Shown here in pieces: positions 7,525 to 15,055 of a DNA stretch of 34,890 nt. The translations under genes were made by a program, and so were the position numbers. Source of the DNA: Nocardia takedensis NBRC 100417 (lineage in GTDB: Bacteria; Actinomycetota; Actinomycetes; Mycobacteriales; Mycobacteriaceae); the NCBI RefSeq assembly GCF_000308695.1, contig NZ_BAGG01000252.1, forward strand, positions 1 to 34,890. Reading direction: 5' to 3'. Each line of letters begins with the position of its first letter. The first letter of the stretch is position 1. The notes under the pieces are model-generated. The model saw nothing but the letters and a program-made list of their open reading frames with translations, was not told the DNA's origin and did not search any database.

Positions 7525-8639
7525 CGATCCTGCGACAGCTGCGCGTACCGCGCGCCGAACTCGATGCCCCGCTGTGGCTTTCGCGCACCACGGTCGTGCT
7601 GGTCGTCTTGGTCGCCGCGGTGGCGCCGCTGATCTCCGCCCCCTACGTGAACTTCGACCGCTCGATGGTGCTGGTCTACATCGTGGTCGGACTCGGCCTG
7701 AACCTGTTGACCGGCAACACCGGTCAGATCTCGCTGGGTCACGGCTTCTTCTTCGCCCTCGGGGCGTACCTGTCCGCGGTGCTGGTGCAGAACCACGGGG
7801 TGGCCTACCCGCTGCTGTTCCCGCTGGCCTTCGCGGTCTGCTACGCGGTGGGCTATCTGTTCGGCCTGCCCGCGCTGCGCCTGCACGGCCTCCAGTTGGC
7901 TTTGGCCACACTGGGTCTGGCGCTGGTGACGCCCGCCGTCATCAAACGCTTCGAGCACGTCACCGACGGGCAGGCGGGCATCAACGTCTTCGCCGCCGAA
8001 CCGCCCGCCGCCACCGGACTCGAGCGCGACCAGTGGGTCTACTACCTGTGCCTGGCCGTGGCACTGCTCGCCTACCTGGTGGTGCGCCGCCTCGCCGCCG
8101 GACGGATCGGGCGCTCGCTGATCGCGATCCGCGACTACGAAGCGGTCGCCACCACCCTCGGCGTGCCCGCGACCCGGACCAAGACCACGGTCTTCGCGCT
8201 GAGCGCCGCGCTCGCCGGCGTCGGCGGTGTGCTCTACAGCCTGGTCGTCCAATACGTGGGCCCCGAGGCGTTCGGACTGCCGTTGGCGATCGCGTTCATC
8301 ACCATGATCGTCGTCGGCGGACTCGCCACGACGCCCGGCGTGGTGTTCGGCGCGTTCTTCGTCGTCTATGTGCCGCAATGGACCGCCGAGATCAACCAGT
8401 CGGCGGCGGGCATCATCTACGGCGCGGCGTTGATCCTGTTCATCTTCGTCCTTCCCTACGGCGTGCTCAGCCTGGTCAGGCTGGGGCTCGGGCCGCTGGT
8501 CGCCCGGATCCCCGGACGCAGGCACGGCGGCCGGGCCTCGGCGCACGCCGCCCCCAGAACTGCTCGGAGCCTTCGGGTTCCGGCATCCGGCGTCCATGAC
8601 GCCGGGCATATCGAGAACCGAGAGGACATGTCAGGATGA
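7521..8639 (+). CDS. ABC transporter permease, LivM type
   Basis: The 372-residue second permease contains the LivM signature segments NLLTGNTGQISLGHGFFFALGAY near residues 60-85 and IAIRDYEAVATTLGVPATRTK near 205, among about ten hydrophobic stretches. The conserved membrane core ends near YGVLSLVRLGLGPLVARIPG. After that comes a 45-residue hydrophilic tail rich in Arg, Ala and His that is unlike the family and may be read-through into former spacer. The start overlaps the LivH-type stop, and the stop overlaps the ATG of the secreted-protein gene. Confidence 0.9.
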   Translation: MTILRQLRVPRAELDAPLWLSRTTVVLVVLVAAVAPLISAPYVNFDRSMVLVYIVVGLGLNLLTGNTGQISLGHGFFFALGAYLSAVLVQNHGVAYPLLFPLAFAVCYAVGYLFGLPALRLHGLQLALATLGLALVTPAVIKRFEHVTDGQAGINVFAAEPPAATGLERDQWVYYLCLAVALLAYLVVRRLAAGRIGRSLIAIRDYEAVATTLGVPATRTKTTVFALSAALAGVGGVLYSLVVQYVGPEAFGLPLAIAFITMIVVGGLATTPGVVFGAFFVVYVPQWTAEINQSAAGIIYGAALILFIFVLPYGVLSLVRLGLGPLVARIPGRRHGGRASAHAAPRTARSLRVPASGVHDAGHIENREDMSG

Positions 8640-9334
8640 GGAAAATCGTAGCGGTGGCCGCGGGACTGGTCGCCGCGTGCGGGATCGCCACCGGCGCCGC
8701 GGGCGCGGCGCCGGCCGCGGACGGCGCCGTCGGGTTCACCGCCCACGCCACCGACACCCAGAGCATCATCACCATCGACGCGGGCGCGCTGGTGGTCGAG
8801 GACGCGACGCTGAAGATCAAGGCGAGCGACGGCACGGTGGTGGCGGGCGCGCCCCTCACCTTCCGTATCGACGAATTCGAGTTCCCGATCGCGGCCGACA
8901 TCAGCGACCGCACCGCCACGCTCACCCCGCGGATCGACCGCGCGCACGCCGTCTACAAGCCGGTCGCCCTGCCCTACGAGGACAAGGCGCCGTTCAAGAA
9001 CGAATACGACCGCGAGGTCGCGGCATGGTCGCGGCTGACCAGCACCGTCACCGTCGGCGCGACCCTGGGCACCCTGGTCGGCGGACTCGGCGGCGCGGCG
9101 GCGGGTTGCGTGCTGGGCGGCATCGCGGGCGCGACGGTCGCCTCGGCGACCATCATCGGCCTGTTCGGCCCGTTCATCCCCGCCGCGGCCATCGGGTGCC
9201 TGGGCGGCGTGCTCGCGATCGGCGCCCTGGGCACCGTCGCCGGTCAGTTGCTGGTGACCGCTCCGGTGGCGATCGGCGCGGCGATCCAGTACTTCGCCAC
9301 GATCAACGCTCCCGCCCCGGCCCCGGCCAAGTAG
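8636..9334 (+). CDS. secreted protein with Gly-rich hydrophobic C-terminal region
   Basis: The 232-residue protein starts with a signal peptide (about residues 1-25, cleavage near AGAAPA). A probable beta domain follows (about 30-125, FTAHATDTQSIITIDAGALV). The C-terminal half is dominated by Gly/Ala/Ile segments such as VGGLGGAAAGCVLGGIAGAT that look like glycine-zipper membrane hairpins. From memory it resembles a Nocardia-restricted family labelled DUF8020; this needs a search. AGAGGA at 8621-8626 is nine bases before the ATG, and the ATG overlaps the LivM-type stop, so it is co-transcribed with the importer. A cell-envelope role linked to the importer is possible but not shown. Confidence 0.85.
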   Translation: MRKIVAVAAGLVAACGIATGAAGAAPAADGAVGFTAHATDTQSIITIDAGALVVEDATLKIKASDGTVVAGAPLTFRIDEFEFPIAADISDRTATLTPRIDRAHAVYKPVALPYEDKAPFKNEYDREVAAWSRLTSTVTVGATLGTLVGGLGGAAAGCVLGGIAGATVASATIIGLFGPFIPAAAIGCLGGVLAIGALGTVAGQLLVTAPVAIGAAIQYFATINAPAPAPAK

Positions 9335-9369
9335 GAGCGCGAAGACCCGGCGTTCGGCCGGGGGACAGG

Positions 9370-9401
9370 CGGCCCCATCCGGCCCGAACCGGATGGGGCC
9401 G
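9370..9401 (+). terminator. strong hairpin terminator of the ABC operon
   Basis: CGGCCCCATCCGG (9370-9382) and CCGGATGGGGCCG (9389-9401) form a perfect 13-bp stem with the loop CCCGAA, followed by TTGTCCTTT. It lies 35 bases after the operon's last stop and 37 bases before the end of the convergent DUF3754 gene, so it may act in both directions. Confidence 0.85.
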
Positions 9402-9447
9402 TTGTCCTTTCGAATCCGTTGTCCTTTCGAATCCGCTGTCATTTCGG
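9402..9447. repeat. 17-bp tandem repeat with degenerate third copy
   Basis: TTGTCCTTTCGAATCCG is repeated exactly at 9402-9418 and 9419-9435. A shorter third copy (CTGTCATTTCGG, 9436-9447) carries the stop codon of the minus-strand gene. Slippage duplication next to the terminator is the simplest explanation. Confidence 0.7.
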
Positions 9448-10689
9448 TGCCGTCGTCAGGTCGGTCGTGGTGTCCAACGGCCCGGTGAACAAGCCGTCCC
9501 AGTGCCGGTCCAGGCGTGCCCGCGCCTCGTCCAGCGCGACCGCGCGCAGCGCGCCGCCGTCCTGCTCGACCAGACCCAGCTCGCGCAGCTTGCGCACGCC
9601 GCCGCCGACCTCGAAGTCGAACGTCGTCGCCCACCGCTGCCCGAACCACCGCTCCACCCGGCGGTCCAACTCCTCGGCGGTGAGCGGACCCCGCGCGATC
9701 CGCAGGAAGTGATACGCGAGCAGCGTCTCCTTGACCTCGGCCTCCTCCGCCGCGTCGAGCAGGTGGTGGAACACCCCGGAATCGTTGTCCAGATTGCGGA
9801 AGTAGAGATGCTCGGACAGCGTCTTCAACAACTCCATTCTGCGGTTCTTGAATTTGGAGAGCTGGCGGAACAGGTAGCCGCCGAAGGCGAACGCGCCCGC
9901 GCCCAACGTGACCAACGCCGTCTGATCCAGCTCCACCGGTTCCTCGCGCAGCCCGATCCAGAACGCCAGCAGCAGCACCAGCAGCCCCAGTGAACCGATC
10001 AGCTTGGTGACCAGCACCACGATCCCGGACACCACCGCGGGCACGCCGATGAGCAGCTTGTCCAACGGGCGCATCCCCACCCGCACCCGCGGATACAGCA
10101 TCTCCAGATCGTTGCGCGGCACGTTCTGGAACAACTTCAGCAGCACGCCGCCGCCCCGGCCGTCGGCGGGGGAGTCCGGCCGTTCCGTGAACGCGACATA
10201 CACCAGAACCTTGGCGTAGTTGGTGAATTCGACGGTGCGCTTGCGCAGCCCGAAGAACTGCTTGACCACCTGCGAACGTCGAGTCACCCCGCGCCGGAAG
10301 AACAGCGCCGTCTCGACATCGCGGTCGTCCAGTTGCAGGCGCACTTTCACCAGGGAGTCCTCGGCGAAGGCGCGCCGGATCTCCTCGGTCTCGATACGGG
10401 TGAAATCCGCCGCCTCCGCCAAGGCGACGAGTTCGCGCTCCACCGTGGCGCGCGCCGCCGCGCGGTCCCGCGCCGTCGCCGCGCCCAGCACCCGCACGTC
10501 CTCGGCCGGATCGATCACCTGGTAGGCGTCGAGGATGGCGTCACCGCGCTCGTGATAGCCGTGGTGGATCGAAGCCGCCAGCAGGCGCGCGAACTCGCGG
10601 AACGACGCGGCGTCCCCCTCCGGCAGTTCGCGGGCGCACAGGTCGATCACCGTGCTGGGGCGGAACGGCAGGAAGTGCTCGACGTCCAT
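9439..10689 (-). CDS. DUF3754 (TMEM143-like) membrane protein
   Basis: The 416-residue protein has a soluble N-terminal half, two membrane segments at about residues 215-255 (IGVPAVVSGIVVLVTKLIGS and LGLLVLLLAFWIGL) and another near 268-285. The conserved C-terminal region follows: FRQLSKFKNRRMELLKTLSE, then LYFRNLDNDSGVFHHLLDAA. That block is the hallmark of DUF3754, found in bacteria and in the mitochondrial protein TMEM143; the function is unknown. The C-terminal domain resembles a winged helix with helical repeats. The ATG at 10689 is followed by MDVEHFLPFRPS, typical of family starts. It is convergent with the ABC operon and divergent from the secreted protein gene at 10870. Confidence 0.85.
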   Translation of the reverse strand: MDVEHFLPFRPSTVIDLCARELPEGDAASFREFARLLAASIHHGYHERGDAILDAYQVIDPAEDVRVLGAATARDRAAARATVERELVALAEAADFTRIETEEIRRAFAEDSLVKVRLQLDDRDVETALFFRRGVTRRSQVVKQFFGLRKRTVEFTNYAKVLVYVAFTERPDSPADGRGGGVLLKLFQNVPRNDLEMLYPRVRVGMRPLDKLLIGVPAVVSGIVVLVTKLIGSLGLLVLLLAFWIGLREEPVELDQTALVTLGAGAFAFGGYLFRQLSKFKNRRMELLKTLSEHLYFRNLDNDSGVFHHLLDAAEEAEVKETLLAYHFLRIARGPLTAEELDRRVERWFGQRWATTFDFEVGGGVRKLRELGLVEQDGGALRAVALDEARARLDRHWDGLFTGPLDTTTDLTTAPK

Positions 10690-10869
10690 CGGCGTACTCC
10701 TCTCGGTGGACGGGCGGCGGGTCGCGCTCCACTCTAGGGTGCCGAGGTTTTCCGACCGCCCGGTGTCCGTCGGGTCGCAACCCGATTGCTGCCCTTTGAA
10801 ATAGGGGCGCGGGGTGCGCCTCGGTACTGTCGGCGCGTCCGTCGATTCCAGGAGAGGCGAAGACCTGAT

Positions 10870-11340
10870 ATGTACTCATCGAAGAAGGCAGGCAACCGGA
10901 TCGCCCAGCTCGCCGTGGCCGCCGCCGCGCTGACCGCCCTCGCGTGGCCGGGCGCGGGCGTCGCTTCCGCCGACGGCGGAAGCTGGATCGTCACCTACTG
11001 CCGGGGCGCGAGCCCCTTCCTCGTCGACTTCCCGTACTCGGGCCAGGTGATCGCCTCCCAGTACCGGACCTCCGGCGTCCCGAACTTCACCATCCACGCG
11101 GGCGGCAGCGCCTGGGGCGGCTACAACACCGACGTCACCCTGAACTGGACCAACCTCACCACGGGGGCCTCGGGCTCGGAAACCCGCGGCGGCTCCGTGG
11201 GATTCGTGCTCGGCAACGGCAGCACTCTCTACTTCGACCCGCCCACCGGCCCCGGCGCCGTCCGCACCGATTTCGTGGTCCGCAACAGCGGCCCGGTCCC
11301 CCAGGAGACCACCTGCTCGGGCACCTCCGAGATCTGGTGA
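10870..11340 (+). CDS. small secreted protein of unknown function
   Basis: The 156-residue product has a Sec signal peptide of about 34 residues ending ASA before DGGSW. The mature part is Ser/Thr/Gly/Asn-rich and probably all-beta, with only two cysteines (about 44 and 149). These lie near the two ends and could form one disulfide. No known domain is recognised. GGAGAGG at 10851-10857 is about twelve bases upstream of the ATG. A hairpin terminator follows seven bases after the stop, so it is probably a single-gene unit. Confidence 0.75.
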   Translation: MYSSKKAGNRIAQLAVAAAALTALAWPGAGVASADGGSWIVTYCRGASPFLVDFPYSGQVIASQYRTSGVPNFTIHAGGSAWGGYNTDVTLNWTNLTTGASGSETRGGSVGFVLGNGSTLYFDPPTGPGAVRTDFVVRNSGPVPQETTCSGTSEIW

Positions 11341-11347
11341 CCCGCTC

Positions 11348-11379
11348 GCGGCCGGCCTCGCCTCCCGAGGGCCGGCCGC
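11348..11379 (+). terminator. hairpin terminator after the secreted protein gene
   Basis: GCGGCCGGCC (11348-11357) pairs with GGCCGGCCGC (11370-11379). The stem extends inwards through CTCG/CGAG with one bulged G. There is no T-run, as is common in high-GC actinobacteria. Confidence 0.75.
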
Positions 11380-11421
11380 ACCCCGGGCAACACGCACCCC
11401 GGGACTGGCCGCCGCCCTTGG

Positions 11422-11619
11422 AGCGGTAGAGATCCCTGCCGAGTGTCCGTCAACGCTGCGGGCGACGCGCACCCGAGGACCGATCGACCGGCTTCTCCGG
11501 AGCGATCGAGGCCGTCACCGAAGTGTCCGTTCGCGCTGCGGGGACACGCCCTGGGATCGGCCACCCCGCGAGCGGTCGACAGCGTCATCGAGTGTCCGTT
11601 CGCGCCGACGGTCGGCCGT
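11422..11619. repeat. three degenerate repeats of about 50 bp
   Basis: Copies begin with AGCGGTAGA (11422), AGCGATCGA (11501) and AGCGGTCGA (11571). About 20 bases later each continues with AGTGTCCGT (11442, 11522, 11591), and in the first two copies with CGCTGCGGG. The middle copy carries the inverted arms GTGTCC and GGACAC around a 13-base loop. The remaining bases between 11380 and 11699 show no gene. Confidence 0.65.
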
Positions 11620-11699
11620 GGTGGTGGGATGCCGCGCGAGATCGTGCGCGTTCGGCCGTGATCGGCGACTTCGGGCGCGGCAGGGGTGAAGATCGGAAG

Positions 11700-12581
11700 A
11701 TGACGACGAGTTCGGAGCACACGCTGTGGACGGTCGACGGACTGCTCGCGCTGTTCGACGTGACCCCGGCCGGTGACGGTCGCTACCTCGCCGAGACGGG
11801 TCTGGCCGGCGAGCAGGACCGGCAGGTGGTCGAGGGGACGCAGGTGCTCGCGCAGGCGATCGTCGCCGCGGCGCGACGTCTGGAGGGCAAGTCGATCCGG
11901 TCGGCCCGGGCGGTGTTCGCGCGGGCGGTGCTCGTCGGGCAACCGGTCGAACTCGACATCGACGTCGTGCACGAGGGCCGGTCGATGGCGACGGCGGTGA
12001 TCACCGCCGCGCAGGGCGGCAAACGCTGCGTGGTGGTCACCGTGCTCGCCGACGTGCCGACCGCCGACGTGATCCGCCACCACCTCGCGCGCCCCGAGAT
12101 CGGTACTCCCGCCACCGCGAACGACGCGGTGATGCCGATGGCGGGCAGACAGGTCCGACTCGTCGGGGTGACCGACGTGAACAGCCCCGACGAGGTCGGG
12201 CCGCCCGAACTGCACGCCTGGCTGCACTACGATCCGATCCCCGCCCGCGACGAGCTCGCCAAAGCGCTGCTCGCGTATTTCACCGGGCACCTGGGCATTT
12301 CGACCACGATGCGCGCGCATCCCGGAATCGGCACGGCCCAAGCGCATCTCACGGTCTCCACCGCCCCGGTGACGGTCGACGTCACCTTCCACGAACCCGT
12401 CGCCTGGGACGGCTGGCTGCTCTACACCCACGAGAGCACGCAGGTCGGCGCGGGAATGTCCTACGTGCGCGGCACGATCCACACCGAGCGGGGCGAGTTG
12501 CTGGCCTCCTTCGCCCAAGAGGGACTGATCCGCCCGCTGCGCCGCAGCGATACCGCGATCGATGAGAGGGCGCGCCTGTAG
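11700..12581 (+). CDS. acyl-CoA thioesterase II (TesB)-like, double hotdog protein
   Basis: The 293-residue protein matches the actinobacterial TesB-like thioesterase family. The N-terminal hotdog holds VVEGTQVLAQAIVAAARRLE near residue 45, then the strand region VELDIDVVHEGRSMATAVIT. The C-terminal hotdog holds TVDVTFHEPVAWDGWLLYTH, then RGTIHTERGELLASFAQEGL near the end. Family members hydrolyse acyl-CoA or carry acyl groups in the cytoplasm; the chain length preference cannot be read. The ATG at 11700 was chosen because family homology begins there and upstream sequence is repetitive. The DUF427 gene starts 28 bases downstream, so the two are probably co-transcribed. Confidence 0.85.
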   Translation: MTTSSEHTLWTVDGLLALFDVTPAGDGRYLAETGLAGEQDRQVVEGTQVLAQAIVAAARRLEGKSIRSARAVFARAVLVGQPVELDIDVVHEGRSMATAVITAAQGGKRCVVVTVLADVPTADVIRHHLARPEIGTPATANDAVMPMAGRQVRLVGVTDVNSPDEVGPPELHAWLHYDPIPARDELAKALLAYFTGHLGISTTMRAHPGIGTAQAHLTVSTAPVTVDVTFHEPVAWDGWLLYTHESTQVGAGMSYVRGTIHTERGELLASFAQEGLIRPLRRSDTAIDERARL

Positions 12582-12609
12582 CGGGCGCCACGACCACAGG
12601 AGACCGACG

Positions 12610-13293
12610 ATGAGCCTGTTCGCCGGACACGGACCACTCGGGGCGGACCCCGCGGGCCGGTTCACCCCGCCGCTACCCGCCGAGACGGTGTTCGTCGAAC
12701 CCCATCCGCGTCGGGTGCGGGCGGTGCGCGGCGGACAGGTCGTCCTCGACACCGAGCACGTGCTGCTGGTGCATCGCCGCGACAGTCCGCTCACCTACGC
12801 CTTCCCCGCCGACCTCGTCGCGGACCTGCCGAGCGAGCCCGTCCCGGAGGCCCCCGGCTACGTGAGCGTGCCGTGGGACGCCGTCGACACCTGGTCGGAG
12901 GAGGGACGGCGGCTCGTGCACTACCCGCCCAACCCGTACCACCGGGTCGACTGCCGACCGACCACGCGGCGACTGCGCGTCGAGGTCGCGGGCACACCGC
13001 TGGTCGACACCAGCGACACGATCATCCTGTTCGAGACCTCCCTGGCGCCGCGACTCTACGTCGCGCCGTCGCTGGTGCGCACCGAGGTGCTGCGGCCGTC
13101 GAGCGCCACCAGCTACTGCAATTACAAAGGCGTGGCGACGTATTGGACGGCGGTGCTCGAGAACTCGACCGTCGAGGACATCGCCTGGACCTACCAGAAC
13201 CCCTACCCGGAGAGTTCCGCGATCAAGGGCTATCTCGCCTTCGACACCACCAAGGTCGACGTGCTCGCCGAACTCCCCGGCGCCCATCGCTGA
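12610..13293 (+). CDS. DUF427 family protein, two-repeat form
   Basis: The 227-residue protein has two copies of the DUF427 fold. The second is the best match, with DTIILFETSLAPRLYVAPSL, then SYCNYKGVATYWTAV, then a C-terminal YLAFDTTKVDV; the first is more divergent. The Cys-x-Tyr-Lys-Gly segment is the family's most conserved point. The fold is a small beta-tent found in bacteria and fungi and has no settled biochemical role. CAGGAGA at about 12597-12603 precedes the ATG by seven bases. It follows the thioesterase gene closely and shares its direction, suggesting a joint but unknown function. Confidence 0.85.
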   Translation: MSLFAGHGPLGADPAGRFTPPLPAETVFVEPHPRRVRAVRGGQVVLDTEHVLLVHRRDSPLTYAFPADLVADLPSEPVPEAPGYVSVPWDAVDTWSEEGRRLVHYPPNPYHRVDCRPTTRRLRVEVAGTPLVDTSDTIILFETSLAPRLYVAPSLVRTEVLRPSSATSYCNYKGVATYWTAVLENSTVEDIAWTYQNPYPESSAIKGYLAFDTTKVDVLAELPGAHR

Positions 13294-13390
13294 ACGGTTG
13301 CCGGCCGTTTCCCAGCCGCCTGCCGGGGTTTCGGCAGGTTCACCGAGCAGCATCGTGGTCGTCGGAGAGACCGACGGTAGGAGCACCGCG

Positions 13391-13654
13391 ATGCGCGGGT
13401 CGAAGGAGACGATGGTGAAGAGCGTGAAATCGATGATGGCGAAGGCGGCGGTCGCGGGCGGAATCGGCCTGGCCGTTCTCGGCGTGGGGGCGGGCGTCGC
13501 GAGCGCCGACCCCGGTCACGGCGGTGACGACCGCGGCCGGTCCCAGCAGCAACCCGGCCGCGATCAGGCCGGCGACCGCCAGGACCATCAGGGTCCGCAG
13601 CGGCAGGGCCACGGCTTCTGGATCTTCGACCGGTGGATCCCGCTGCCCTGGTGA
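13391..13654 (+). CDS. small secreted protein with Gln/Gly/Asp-rich tail
   Basis: The 87-residue product has a signal peptide (about 1-39, AVLGVGAGVASA then DPGHGG) and a hydrophilic Gly/Gln/Asp/Arg-rich stretch. It ends with the aromatic FWIFDRWIPLPW. The ATG at 13391 is preferred because AGGAG (13379-13383) lies seven bases upstream. A later ATG at 13412 or GTG at 13415, served by AGGAGA at 13404, is an alternative. Similar small exported proteins are common in Nocardia and mycobacteria; the function is unknown. Confidence 0.7.
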   Translation: MRGSKETMVKSVKSMMAKAAVAGGIGLAVLGVGAGVASADPGHGGDDRGRSQQQPGRDQAGDRQDHQGPQRQGHGFWIFDRWIPLPW

Positions 13655-13666
13655 CGGACCGCTCGG

Positions 13667-13691
13667 CCGGTGGCGCGCGCGGCGCCACCGG
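13667..13691. terminator. bidirectional hairpin between convergent genes
   Basis: CCGGTGGCGC (13667-13676) and GCGCCACCGG (13682-13691) form a perfect 10-bp stem with a 5-base loop. It fills most of the 37-base gap between the secreted protein gene and the convergent minus-strand gene, directly abutting the latter's stop. Confidence 0.75.
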
Positions 13692-14264
13692 TCAGGAGAT
13701 GCGCGCGAGGACGCCCAGGCCCGCTACCGGTTCGGCCGACCAGTACTGCTCCGGGATGCCCACGGCGCGAGCGCGATCCGAGGACAGCGCCCGCGCCTTG
13801 AACGCGCGGGCCGCGCGACTGGCCTCGCGGTGATGCGCGGTCGGGGCGTCGGTCGGTGCATCGGGTCCCCACCAGATGACATCGGCCCGCCTGTCGCGAT
13901 CCATGGCGGAGTAGGCGGCGCGCACCCGCTGGTCGCGGTCGAACAGGTCCGTCGACAGGGCGAAGACGTCGAAGGCCGTCGCGCGGAAGACGGGGTCCGC
14001 GATCGCGTCGAGGTCGAGCGACACAGCGCCGAGCACGGCCAGTGCCCGCTCGTCGCCGCGTTCGGTGACGACCACGGTGACCTCCCAGCCCGCCAGCGCC
14101 GCGTCGAACATCCATCCGCCCAGTCCGTCGACCGCGTCCGCGGCGCTGGTCGCGAGCAGCGCCATCCGGCGGCGCAGCGGATACCGGCGGGCATTGGCCG
14201 CCCAGCGCGCCACCGAGTGGCGCTCGACCGGACGGGAGACAGAAGCGGCGGGAAGTCGTGGCAT
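13692..14264 (-). CDS. conserved hypothetical protein
   Basis: I do not recognise this 190-residue protein. It begins with a basic segment (RPVERHSVARWAANARRYPLRRRM). A segment reading TSAADAVDGLGGWMFDAALA follows, then a beta strand WEVTVVVTE that suggests an alpha/beta core. A mixed helical region ends in WSAEPVAGLGVLARIS. No signal peptide or membrane segment is seen. The ATG at 14264 was chosen over upstream in-frame starts because the protein-like composition begins there; AGGAC is about eleven bases upstream. It is convergent with the small secreted protein gene. Confidence 0.6.
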   Translation of the reverse strand: MPRLPAASVSRPVERHSVARWAANARRYPLRRRMALLATSAADAVDGLGGWMFDAALAGWEVTVVVTERGDERALAVLGAVSLDLDAIADPVFRATAFDVFALSTDLFDRDQRVRAAYSAMDRDRRADVIWWGPDAPTDAPTAHHREASRAARAFKARALSSDRARAVGIPEQYWSAEPVAGLGVLARIS

Positions 14265-14685
14265 GAATGCGAACCGTCCTAACTGAAACGCGCCGAACAA
14301 ACAGAGCACGCCGGTCCCCGCACCACCACTCCTGTTCGCTGCGTCCGGGACTTCGGCGGACCGACCGTTCGCCACAGTAACCCAGTTATCTGCCCCCGGG
14401 GCCGCAATCGCGCGCTCACTCGGTGACGGATATACAGAAATCTCCCCCCACCACTGGGACCTCTCACATCACATTGTCGGACGGTGGCGGGCGTCGCTCT
14501 GTTTCCGTGGCAGGTGTTCGCCGGGGCCGGGGGGAATGGGGACATGGTTCTGGCCGCCGCTGTGCACCGTGCTCGGTCATCTCGCGTACGGAATTCGTCT
14601 TCGTGCGAGAACGTGATCTTTCGCGTCGGTTCGCTCGAGTGATGGTTGCGCGCGATCTCCGTCGTGGCGGTGGCCCGGCGGAGCT
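14265..14685. other. intergenic stretch without a convincing gene
   Basis: This 421-base stretch has lower GC in places (around 14380-14450 and 14580-14650). Its frames have poor codon bias on both strands. It must hold the promoter for the minus-strand gene ending at 13692. No tRNA, repeat or clear operator was found by eye. Confidence 0.5.
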
Positions 14686-14970
14686 TCATTCGGGGCGCGG
14701 CACCTCTCGCTCCCATCGCAGGCGGCGTTCGGCGTCGGTCTGGTCCCACCACGGCGTACCACGTTCGCCGAGTGCGACTTTCGCGGCCTGCACACCGTCG
14801 CGCGCGGACCGCGCGCCGTCGGTGCGGCGCACTTCGCGACGCCACGCCATGAGGATCGAGCGGAGTTCCGCGCGGCGGTCCTCGGGGATGAGCGGATCGG
14901 TCGCGCGCCATCGCCGGCCGTTCACGATGATGTAGCGGCCGTCCTCGGTGTGTCGGACATCCTCACCCAT
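14686..14970 (-). CDS. small conserved actinobacterial protein
   Basis: The 94-residue protein has the pattern of a widespread small actinobacterial family: GRYIIVNGRRWRATDPLIPE, then a helix RAELRSILMAWRREVRR, then VQAAKVALGERGTPWW near residue 75. Databases often give it the unsupported name biopolymer transporter Tol; its role is unknown. It lies 85 bases after the DUF418 gene on the same strand. The in-frame sequence upstream of the ATG up to about 15050 also looks coding (PEIRARVTLESGTWTTHEAD) but has no start codon, so a longer ancestral protein is possible. Confidence 0.75.
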   Translation of the reverse strand: MGEDVRHTEDGRYIIVNGRRWRATDPLIPEDRRAELRSILMAWRREVRRTDGARSARDGVQAAKVALGERGTPWWDQTDAERRLRWEREVPRPE

Positions 14971-15055
14971 GGGGTGCCGACGCGGGGAGGTGTCGGCCTC
15001 GTGCGTTGTCCATGTGCCGGATTCCAGGGTGACCCGAGCGCGGATCTCGGGACCG

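Noticed and set aside
3892..8639. Urea (Urt) transporter
   Set aside because: The parts are of the same superfamily, but order and neighbours (no urease genes) do not support urea over other ligands.
14423..14935. Plus-strand open frame in the gap and across the small protein gene
   Set aside because: Arg/Ser-rich composition and poor codon bias; it lies antisense to the real gene at 14686-14970.
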